In this document: piece by piece, positions 8,391 to 16,899 of the stretch
Position numbering within the stretch: the stretch's first letter is position 1
Layout of the letters: each line of letters begins with the position of its first letter
From: Tenacibaculum sp.
Lineage (GTDB): Bacteria > Bacteroidota > Bacteroidia > Flavobacteriales > Flavobacteriaceae
Direction: 5' to 3'
Assembly: GCA_020629275.1 (NCBI GenBank)
Contig: JAHDDQ010000003.1
Coordinates: forward strand, 1 to 64,000
DNA: 64,000 bases
Notes under the pieces: generated by a model
Databases searched by the model: none
Seen by the model: the letters and a program-made list of their open reading frames with translations, nothing else
What the model was told of the DNA's origin: nothing
Position numbers and translations under genes: made by a program

Positions 8391-8428
8391 TAGAACATAT
8401 ATTGTTCAAAAGTATAAAATATGTTCTA
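8391..8428. promoter_or_regulatory. inverted repeat TAGAACATAT-n18-ATATGTTCTA, candidate XRE operator
   Basis: Perfect 10-bp arms overlapping the promoter; nested GAACA-n5-TGTTC at 8393-8407. Confidence 0.6.
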
Positions 8429-8438
8429 ACAAACAAAA
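8407..8438 (-). promoter_or_regulatory. Bacteroidota-type promoter TTTTG-N19-TACTTTTG for the ATPase/recombinase operon
   Basis: Matches TTTG-N19-TAnnTTTG on the minus strand, ~28 nt upstream of ATG 8379. Confidence 0.6.
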
Positions 8439-8515
8439 CAATATTGCATTTACATAGATAATTTATGTTTTATATATTTGCTTAAACCCTTTTTTAATTA
8501 GTTTATTTAGAACTT

Positions 8516-8845
8516 ATGTTGTTTGCCGAACGCTTATTGTACACTCGTAAAAAGAAGAAAATTTCACAGGAAGAACTTGCTAGAAAATTAGGAGTTCATG
8601 CACCTATTATCGGAAGATATGAACGTGATGAAGTTAAACCATCTGTTGAAGTAGCCACTAAAATTGCCGAAGCTTTAGAAGTATCTCTAGACTATTTAAC
8701 TGGTTTATCTGATTTAGAACTAGATAAAAATATTATTGATATTATAACAAGTTTACAAAACCTTAATTTAGAAGATAAACAACATATCACAACTACAATT
8801 AACGCTTTAATAAGAGACGCTAAAACTCGTAACGCTTATAAATAA
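8516..8845 (+). CDS. XRE-family HTH transcriptional regulator
   Basis: 109 aa; LLYTRKKKKISQEELARKLGVHAPIIGRYERDEVKPSVEVATKIAEALEVSLDYLTG; divergent from the ATPase operon. Confidence 0.9.
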   Translation: MLFAERLLYTRKKKKISQEELARKLGVHAPIIGRYERDEVKPSVEVATKIAEALEVSLDYLTGLSDLELDKNIIDIITSLQNLNLEDKQHITTTINALIRDAKTRNAYK

Positions 8846-8847
8846 CA

Positions 8848-8871
8848 AAACCACAACTTTCGCTGTGGTTT
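8848..8871. terminator. bidirectional hairpin AAACCACA-n8-TGTGGTTT
   Basis: 8-bp arms between convergent XRE and lipoprotein genes; second copy at 16333-16356. Confidence 0.65.
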
Positions 8872-8952
8872 ATATAGTATTATTTATTGTTCTGATTACT
8901 CTTTCTTATCACCCGAAGGGATTCGGGCGCGAGCTGGGCAGGAATTGCGAAA

Positions 8953-9414
8953 TTATTTATATCTGAAGAAAAACCAATCTTGTCCTCCATATCTTTCTTT
9001 CTTTATATTAAAGACAGCTTTATTTAATAAATAATGGTTTTTACTGAGATCAGAAAAATCCCCTTGATTTCTTGGCCATTTAAGATATTTATTTACTTTT
9101 CCTCCTTTCACAAAAACTAAAAGACAATAACTATCATTTTCACTAATTCCCGTTTCTAAAACATCCTTCCACGAAAAACCTAATTCCTGATTAATCATCT
9201 CTGGAGTTGAATAAGGCTTAAATACATATACCTTATCCCATTTGAAAGAAATTAGTTCATTCATATTTACAACTTCTTTATTTCCATCAATAAATTTTTG
9301 AATATTAAAATCAACTTCTTTAAACGTATATTCTAATTTATTCGTAACATTATCTTTGCAACTCAAAAAAAACATTAAAACTATAAGTAACCTAAAACTA
9401 TTCATAAACTTCAT
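8953..9414 (-). CDS. small lipoprotein, candidate immunity protein for tip B (copy 1)
   Basis: 153 aa, signal peptide plus FFLSC-KDN; overlaps the RHS tip 3' end by 17 bp. Confidence 0.65.
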   Translation of the reverse strand: MKFMNSFRLLIVLMFFLSCKDNVTNKLEYTFKEVDFNIQKFIDGNKEVVNMNELISFKWDKVYVFKPYSTPEMINQELGFSWKDVLETGISENDSYCLLVFVKGGKVNKYLKWPRNQGDFSDLSKNHYLLNKAVFNIKKERYGGQDWFFFRYK

Positions 9415-10996
9415 CTTTCATATTTTTATTATTTTTTTTATTTTTTTCAAGACTTTTCATTATTGTTGCCTTACCTTTTTTAGTTAATTTTTTCTTCGTT
9501 AACTTTTTAGTTTTAGGATCAATCATAATCATCTCTCCATTAACCATTTTATCTAAAATTTTGGAAGTTAACTCTAAAACACTACTATTTGGGTTATTCT
9601 CAGCTACCTTAACACCTATTGCATTATTATGCTTATCCATTTTCTGTTCAATATCTGGACTAATAGAGCCATCTTCATGAGCATCCCCTAATTTTTTAGC
9701 CAATTCTTTTCCTACAGTTCTTGTATTTAAAGCATTAAATAAAGCATGCCTTAAGGCATCTCTAGGACCATTATGTCTTCCTATTAAATTACTAGCATCT
9801 GAAATAGAAAAAGCCTTCTCTTTATTTTCACTCTTCTTTAACTTATACATATTTAACAAGTTATCAGTAGCAATTGATTTTTCCGTCTTATTAAGACCAG
9901 CTTTAGTCATCTTCTTATCTAACTGTTTAGCAGCATATGTAACACCTTCTCTTACTAACCAATTGTGAAGTTCTAATTCTTTCCCCTCTACCTCAGTCCC
10001 TAAACCTAGTTTATTCTCTTGAAAAGCATATGTAGAATTATAAACGTACGTATGGGCTAAAGGGTCAATACTTATAAATCTGCCTACAGCTGCATCATAA
10101 TGTCTATATTTATACTCATATATATTGTATCCCAAATTCTCTGTATATTCTTGACCTTGATATCCCCATTTCTGTGCAGTACTGTTTCCAAGGGAAGAAA
10201 CCACGTTATTATACCCTTTATGTTTAAGCCCAAAAGGATAATAATTAGATTCTTCTATGATTTCGTTTTGAGTAACAATTCCATCTTTGTTATTATCCGT
10301 ATACGAAAGCCTTACATTTCCTAAATGGTCTTTGTATTGGTATACATAATCAAAACTTGGCGTAGCAGAAGTTTTATTTCCATTTGTTTTAAAATATTGT
10401 TTTACATATCCTTCTGAATGATTAAAAAATTCTAAGGTATTGTTTTTGTAAATATAACCGCCAGCATATTGTGTAGTAACTCCTTCTACGGTTTTACTTA
10501 ATTTCATTCCCCCAACATCGTATTTATAATCAATATTTTTACCGTTTATAGTTACTCTCGTTGGTAAGTTTAAATGATTGTATTTAATGTTGGTAATTCT
10601 CTTATTGTTGTCAACAACCATATTTCCATTGGCATCATACGTATAATCATTAGCTGTATTTATACCATCTTTAAAACCAAAGTTTTTATTTCCGCTATCT
10701 ACTACTTTTTTAAGTTTATTTCCATTGTCATAAGTGTAAACAAGGTCGTCCATAAATCCAAAAGCAGTAGCCCCAACATTAGTATGTCCTTTTCTGATAA
10801 GATTTAGGATATTTCCGTTTTTGTCATAAGAGATTCCCAAGACATCATAATTTGAAGTTGTAGCTCCCGTTGCGCCTGTAATTCGATTCAAGGCATCGTA
10901 GGTGTAGGTAACACGTTTTTTTTTAAAACGGTACCCTTTTTCTAGCGGTTGCCCTCCAAAATCAAAAAAATTACGATATGTACTTTGATACATCAT
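9398..10996 (-). CDS. orphan RHS C-terminal fragment (tip B, DUF6973-like), re-started by the element-encoded leader
   Basis: 532 aa; residues downstream of TYTYDA identical to the C-terminus of the 1180-aa RHS protein; first ~33 residues identical to orphan 1790-3511. Confidence 0.85.
   Translation of the reverse strand: MMYQSTYRNFFDFGGQPLEKGYRFKKKRVTYTYDALNRITGATGATTSNYDVLGISYDKNGNILNLIRKGHTNVGATAFGFMDDLVYTYDNGNKLKKVVDSGNKNFGFKDGINTANDYTYDANGNMVVDNNKRITNIKYNHLNLPTRVTINGKNIDYKYDVGGMKLSKTVEGVTTQYAGGYIYKNNTLEFFNHSEGYVKQYFKTNGNKTSATPSFDYVYQYKDHLGNVRLSYTDNNKDGIVTQNEIIEESNYYPFGLKHKGYNNVVSSLGNSTAQKWGYQGQEYTENLGYNIYEYKYRHYDAAVGRFISIDPLAHTYVYNSTYAFQENKLGLGTEVEGKELELHNWLVREGVTYAAKQLDKKMTKAGLNKTEKSIATDNLLNMYKLKKSENKEKAFSISDASNLIGRHNGPRDALRHALFNALNTRTVGKELAKKLGDAHEDGSISPDIEQKMDKHNNAIGVKVAENNPNSSVLELTSKILDKMVNGEMIMIDPKTKKLTKKKLTKKGKATIMKSLEKNKKNNKNMKDEVYE
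10893..10903. repeat. att-like 11-bp core GCATCGTAGGT (junction between tandem copies)
   Basis: Shared overlap of the two 7,496-bp identical segments. Confidence 0.75.
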
Positions 10997-12235
10997 AGCT
11001 CATTCAAAGATAAAAAATTAACGTGCATATCCTAAGCTATATGAACATAATTGGGCATTATACTACTCTTTCGCAGAGCTACAGATATTACAATACAATT
11101 ATGTGTAAATAGCCGCTACACCAGCCGCTTGAATAATGTTCTAAAAAGGAACATTCTAAAGCAAGATTCTTTAAAAGCTGTATATAAATATTGTAATCTA
11201 TAAATCGTGCTTTTAAATTCGATATTTATCGGTTTAGATACGTTTATATATATATAAAAAGTCATTTTAAGTAAAAGGATTTAAGCTGTAAAGAAACCTA
11301 GTAAAATCAACTACTTCACAAAAAACAAAAACATAAACACTTGATTGTCTGTGTTTTAATAAGGTTCATCTAGTTTTGTCTTTCTGATAATTCTCTTTTT
11401 TTTGTTAAAAACTTCAAGGAGTTTGTGAATAAGTATAACTTTATTTTCTCTTAAAAATCACAATCTTTGTGTTGCTAGATAAGACGGTTTGTTTAGATGA
11501 GTTATGTGTTTTAAATTAACATAACAATGGCGCAAAAAAAAAGAATTATAACTTGGATGTCTAATTCTTTTTTTAACTCAAAACTTACATTGTTATTAGT
11601 AGCTTATTATGGTAGAAACAATTACCTCTGTAATAGGTTTAATTGCAGCGATGATAACGCTTTATGTTTCTTTTAAAGAGACTAAAAACAATTAAATTTT
11701 GCAAAAACCGTGCTTTTAATACACTAAATTAGAAGTGCGGTTTTTCTTTTTCAAATTTAAAAAAAAAAAACTTCACTATTATTTTTGCCTGATAAATTAT
11801 CAACAATTTGATACACATATAAACAATTTATGGTTTTGACGTTTTAAAAACTTAAGATTTAGAGGTTGGTGATGCGGCGGAAAATCCTAAGTTTTTAAAA
11901 TGACTTGTTTTTCACTTTCCGCACACAAGCCCCTCAAGCTTGCGCTTTCATTCTGAAGGAACGAGTTGTGTAAAAAAACGAGCAAAGAAGTAAGGCAAGC
12001 TTTTTCGCTTGACGGCTTTTTGTGATGTCTTTTTTATGCAAATTCGGCGCGCTGGCGTTGGAATCAACTGCATTAAAGTCCGACCAAAGGGAGACCTTGG
12101 CAAGCGGCTATTTTACATAATAGCAGTTATAACTTACCTGGAACTTGTGGAAGAGTATTATAACTACCATTATGTAACTTAGCTTGGGATAATTTTTGGC
12201 TAGTGCGTGGGCAACAGCGCTTTGTTTTTTTGGAG

Positions 12236-12288
12236 AAAATAAGACGTACAAAAATGTTGTGTAAACACATTTTTGTACGTCTTATTTT
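12236..12288. repeat. perfect 22-bp-arm inverted repeat (copy 2)
   Basis: Same as 4751-4803 at +7485. Confidence 0.9.
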
Positions 12289-12425
12289 GGCGGTTGATTA
12301 TGGAAAAAAACAATGTGCTGTTATGGCGGTGGAAGACAAAAATTATAATGCGGTGGGAAGTGTGGGGATTTTACGCTCTGATTGGTTTTTGCAAGCAACG
12401 AAGCAAAGCGGAGTTGCGTAGCTCA

Positions 12426-13316
12426 TTAACCTAATGGATGATACGTATTGATGACTTCTTGTAACTGTTTTAAATCCTCTTGGATGTACTTCTCTGTACT
12501 ACTTATATACTTATGTCCTGCTAAGATTTGCACTTCTCTTAGATTATATTTACTTAACCAAACTACGATTACACTTGCGCGTATTTGATGATTATTAATT
12601 ACTTTATGATTTATCTTCTTTAACTTCTTCATGATTGTACATACTGTATCAGATATTCTATTATTTGCAACTGTAAATACTTCTTGTAATTCTTCTTTAT
12701 TTTTTGGTAGTAACTTTGAACGTACTTCATTTATGTATTCCATAAACTCCATAACTTGCCAAGGTTTTAATTCTAATGTTCTACGGTTTCCTATATTACC
12801 TCTTGGGATATGTATTTTTCCTTTATATAATTCTAAATGTTCTAACTTGAGTTTCTTTAAATCTGTTACTGTTAAACCTTGATACACCAATAAACCTACG
12901 ATTACTTTACTTCGTTTATTCGTTAAAATTCTTCTTGGGTGTTTGTCTTTTTCTGTTTCATAACTATAATATAAATCTTCTAATTCATCACTACTCAAAA
13001 CATCTTGCAATAACTTGTTTTTCTTTTCTCCTTGTACTATAATATCTGTAAAAGGATTTTCTACAACTTCACCTATATAAAGTAGATATTCAAAATAATG
13101 CTTTGTTCCATTTAGCTTATGATTAATAGTTCTAATATTTGTATGACGTGATTGTAAATACTCCACGTAACTAATTGCTTCTTTATATCTAAATAGATTA
13201 ATAGTTAACTTCGATTTTAATAACCATTCTGTAAATTTATTAGCTTGTAATTCATAACTCGTTATACTTGTAGTACTATAATTCTCTTTTACTAAATACT
13301 TGTTATATGATATCAT
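12426..13316 (-). CDS. tyrosine recombinase family, lacks ArgI (copy 2)
   Basis: Protein identical to 4941-5831. Confidence 0.85.
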   Translation of the reverse strand: MISYNKYLVKENYSTTSITSYELQANKFTEWLLKSKLTINLFRYKEAISYVEYLQSRHTNIRTINHKLNGTKHYFEYLLYIGEVVENPFTDIIVQGEKKNKLLQDVLSSDELEDLYYSYETEKDKHPRRILTNKRSKVIVGLLVYQGLTVTDLKKLKLEHLELYKGKIHIPRGNIGNRRTLELKPWQVMEFMEYINEVRSKLLPKNKEELQEVFTVANNRISDTVCTIMKKLKKINHKVINNHQIRASVIVVWLSKYNLREVQILAGHKYISSTEKYIQEDLKQLQEVINTYHPLG

Positions 13317-13317
13317 A

Positions 13318-14244
13318 TTAAGATTCTAATTTTGCAATAATGTGCGTGTATAGTTGGGTAGTTTCTAAACTGCTGTGTCCTAAGAACTGTTGTATACTTT
13401 CTAACGGTGCGCCTTTTTGCAATAAGTGTGTTGCGATACTATGACGTAGTTTATGTGGCGTGATTTGCTTCTCTTGGATAGTTTTATTATTACTATGAAG
13501 TATTAATAATCGTAATCTGATTATCATAGATTGCTTTCCTAAGCGTTTGCCTTGTGAACCTATAAAAAAGGATTCGGTTTCATTAGCTTTATAAAACTGT
13601 GGACGAGCATCATATAAATATTCTTCTAGCATTAATAGATTTGTATATGTAATAGGCACATAACGTTCTTTATAGTTTTTTCCTTTTCGTACATACACTA
13701 ATTCTTTATCGAACATAATGTCTTTTATATTTAAGTGTATTGCTTCATTAACTCGTAATCCTAAACTATATAACGCTACTAGCATTGCTTTGTCTCGTAA
13801 TTGAATTCTTGATACTGAACTTGTATAACTCGTAACTGTAAATAATTCTTTAATCTCTGATTGACTGAGGATTTGTAAGTGTAGATGTTCTTGTTTTTCT
13901 TCTGACTTTAAATGTATTGCTAAAGGTTTATGGCTATGCTTTTTTAGGTACTCATTAAACTTTCGTAAGGCTTGTTGATGTTGATTTAAACTCGCTTTAC
14001 TTAGTCCGCCCATAGTAAGTGTATTAGGACGTTCTTGTAAATATTTATAATAACTTTTTATTACATGAACATCTACATAACTTAACTTATTATACTGATG
14101 AGTTTCTAAATAATACAAAAACTCTTGTACATATCTTGGGTAATTATCTTGCATACTTGTACTATACCCTAAAATATCTATCCATTCTCTAAAACTTTGT
14201 AATACTGCTTTGTAAGCTTGATTTTCTAATTTGTTTTTTTTCAT
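13318..14244 (-). CDS. tyrosine recombinase/integrase (copy 2)
   Basis: Protein identical to 5833-6759. Confidence 0.92.
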   Translation of the reverse strand: MKKNKLENQAYKAVLQSFREWIDILGYSTSMQDNYPRYVQEFLYYLETHQYNKLSYVDVHVIKSYYKYLQERPNTLTMGGLSKASLNQHQQALRKFNEYLKKHSHKPLAIHLKSEEKQEHLHLQILSQSEIKELFTVTSYTSSVSRIQLRDKAMLVALYSLGLRVNEAIHLNIKDIMFDKELVYVRKGKNYKERYVPITYTNLLMLEEYLYDARPQFYKANETESFFIGSQGKRLGKQSMIIRLRLLILHSNNKTIQEKQITPHKLRHSIATHLLQKGAPLESIQQFLGHSSLETTQLYTHIIAKLES

Positions 14245-14331
14245 AGCCTTTTGTGTTTTTTAAATAATGCAACGAACTATATAAGTAACTAATTATCTTA
14301 TTTTTAACTTCGCCACATATAGGTAGCGAAC

Positions 14332-15864
14332 TTATAGCGAAGTAGCTAGGTTGATTGCTTTTATACAGGTTGATAATGCCTTATGTATCTCTTCTTTAAG
14401 CGTCGTATATTCATTAATATCTATAACTTCATAATGATACATTTGTCCTTTTTTACCTTTTACTTTCTTGATATAGCCTTCTTCTAAAAGCTGTTTATGG
14501 TAGCGACGTAATGTAGTTTCTTTTACTCTTAGGTTTCTTCTAACTTCTGTACTTGTATATGTGGTTTGATTTTCGATATATAAATATCTTTTTAACTTTT
14601 CTAAATAGTCTCTACATGCACCTGTTATCGTATCTGATTTTCTAAGTAATACTTCAGTTATTAACTCGTTGGCTTCTTCTATATCTTCCAGTGTAGTTTC
14701 GATATACTCTTCTCCTGTAGCTTTATCTACTTGCCTGTGGCGCTGCCACTGTTTGTAAAAGGTTATTGCTTCTATAAATTGTAAATAATGACTGTTGGTT
14801 CTTCGTGGTTTAAATACTGCCGATGGCAGAGATAAGTATTGAGCGAACGGATTTATTACTTTGATGGGTTTAAGTATACGTTGTACATCTTTTAGTAATC
14901 CTTTTGCTTCTTCTTGCTCGTATTCGTTTACTTGTCCCGCCGACACGGCGCGCTGATAGTCCATGATTCGCTTATCCTGTGCTTCACTTTCATCTATGTA
15001 TAATAAAAAACTACGATTACTATTATCTTCATAAATAGATTCTTGTGTAGTACAACCTGATACACTTACTGGACCTTCAACCGTTAAATGGATGGTTTTT
15101 GTTGTGCCTTTACGATCTTTATGAACTACCGTTTTTGTAATCCGCTTTTTACTTTGTAATTCTCGTAAGGGATATAATACACTTTCTGCTCCGTCTAAAT
15201 CTTCTATTAAAATAAGCTTGTGTTGTAATTCGGTACGATTGAAGTAATAAAATGCATTGGCTGATAATACTGTGATTTCTACTTTGTCTTCTTCGGGTAT
15301 TAGCTCTGCTACTTTGCTTTGTAAATGGGTTTTTCCTACTCCACTACTTCCTAAACTTATACAGTGTAACGGATTGTTGGTTTTTCTACTTGTAAAAATG
15401 AGATACATAAGCAAGCGGTTAACATCTTCTCCAATAACGCCGCTTTTGCCTATGTACTCATTTGTTCTAAGTAGCAATTTCCCCTTCTTTAAAAAGTCGA
15501 TAGCTGATTTCTCTTCACTAGCATTTAAGATTTTATATTTTGGTTTGCTTTCTTCTTCCTCATTTTTTAATAGTAAAAAACGGTAGTTTTCTAATTCATG
15601 TGTTAACTCTTGTAGTACTTTTCTGGTTACACTTGTGCCAATTTCTAAACGCTCTGCTATTTTTCTAACAAACTTCTCTACTTGAGTATCGTTGTATAAA
15701 TCTATACTGTGACGTAAAATAGTAGTCGCTTTTACTTTTTGTATGCTTAATGTTACTCGTAAACTCTCTAGCTTATTAACCTTTATTCCACCTAATACAT
15801 GGATTGCTAAGTGTTTTGTTGGGTAATGGTAGTTGTTCGTATTGGTGGTGTTTAGATTGTTCAT
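14332..15864 (-). CDS. P-loop ATPase of mobile element (copy 2); start re-assigned to 15864
   Basis: Protein identical to 6847-8379. Confidence 0.75.
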   Translation of the reverse strand: MNNLNTTNTNNYHYPTKHLAIHVLGGIKVNKLESLRVTLSIQKVKATTILRHSIDLYNDTQVEKFVRKIAERLEIGTSVTRKVLQELTHELENYRFLLLKNEEEESKPKYKILNASEEKSAIDFLKKGKLLLRTNEYIGKSGVIGEDVNRLLMYLIFTSRKTNNPLHCISLGSSGVGKTHLQSKVAELIPEEDKVEITVLSANAFYYFNRTELQHKLILIEDLDGAESVLYPLRELQSKKRITKTVVHKDRKGTTKTIHLTVEGPVSVSGCTTQESIYEDNSNRSFLLYIDESEAQDKRIMDYQRAVSAGQVNEYEQEEAKGLLKDVQRILKPIKVINPFAQYLSLPSAVFKPRRTNSHYLQFIEAITFYKQWQRHRQVDKATGEEYIETTLEDIEEANELITEVLLRKSDTITGACRDYLEKLKRYLYIENQTTYTSTEVRRNLRVKETTLRRYHKQLLEEGYIKKVKGKKGQMYHYEVIDINEYTTLKEEIHKALSTCIKAINLATSL

Positions 15865-16000
15865 AAGTTTCTTTTTAGAACATATATTGTTCAAAAGTAT
15901 AAAATATGTTCTAACAAACAAAACAATATTGCATTTACATAGATAATTTATGTTTTATATATTTGCTTAAACCCTTTTTTAATTAGTTTATTTAGAACTT

Positions 16001-16330
16001 ATGTTGTTTGCCGAACGCTTATTGTACACTCGTAAAAAGAAGAAAATTTCACAGGAAGAACTTGCTAGAAAATTAGGAGTTCATGCACCTATTATCGGAA
16101 GATATGAACGTGATGAAGTTAAACCATCTGTTGAAGTAGCCACTAAAATTGCCGAAGCTTTAGAAGTATCTCTAGACTATTTAACTGGTTTATCTGATTT
16201 AGAACTAGATAAAAATATTATTGATATTATAACAAGTTTACAAAACCTTAATTTAGAAGATAAACAACATATCACAACTACAATTAACGCTTTAATAAGA
16301 GACGCTAAAACTCGTAACGCTTATAAATAA
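16001..16330 (+). CDS. XRE-family regulator (copy 2)
   Basis: Protein identical to 8516-8845. Confidence 0.9.
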   Translation: MLFAERLLYTRKKKKISQEELARKLGVHAPIIGRYERDEVKPSVEVATKIAEALEVSLDYLTGLSDLELDKNIIDIITSLQNLNLEDKQHITTTINALIRDAKTRNAYK

Positions 16331-16437
16331 CAAAACCACAACTTTCGCTGTGGTTTATATAGTATTATTTATTGTTCTGATTACTCTTTCTTATCACCCG
16401 AAGGGATTCGGGCGCGAGCTGGGCAGGAATTGCGAAA

Positions 16438-16899
16438 TTATTTATATCTGAAGAAAAACCAATCTTGTCCTCCATATCTTTCTTTCTTTATATTAAAGAC
16501 AGCTTTATTTAATAAATAATGGTTTTTACTGAGATCAGAAAAATCCCCTTGATTTCTTGGCCATTTAAGATATTTATTTACTTTTCCTCCTTTCACAAAA
16601 ACTAAAAGACAATAACTATCATTTTCACTAATTCCCGTTTCTAAAACATCCTTCCACGAAAAACCTAATTCCTGATTAATCATCTCTGGAGTTGAATAAG
16701 GCTTAAATACATATACCTTATCCCATTTGAAAGAAATTAGTTCATTCATATTTACAACTTCTTTATTTCCATCAATAAATTTTTGAATATTAAAATCAAC
16801 TTCTTTAAACGTATATTCTAATTTATTCGTAACATTATCTTTGCAACTCAAAAAAAACATTAAAACTATAAGTAACCTAAAACTATTCATAAACTTCAT
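16438..16899 (-). CDS. small lipoprotein, candidate immunity protein for tip B (copy 2)
   Basis: Protein identical to 8953-9414; overlaps the 1180-aa RHS gene by 17 bp. Confidence 0.65.
   Translation of the reverse strand: MKFMNSFRLLIVLMFFLSCKDNVTNKLEYTFKEVDFNIQKFIDGNKEVVNMNELISFKWDKVYVFKPYSTPEMINQELGFSWKDVLETGISENDSYCLLVFVKGGKVNKYLKWPRNQGDFSDLSKNHYLLNKAVFNIKKERYGGQDWFFFRYK

Larger units (their letters stand above)
3408..10903 (-). mobile_element. putative integrative element, copy 1 (RHS-tip-carrying, tyrosine-recombinase encoded)
   Basis: Matches 10893-18388 at constant offset 7485; bounded by the 11-bp direct repeat GCATCGTAGGT; encodes two tyrosine recombinases, a P-loop ATPase, an XRE regulator and an RHS tip plus lipoprotein. 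Confidence 0.8.
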
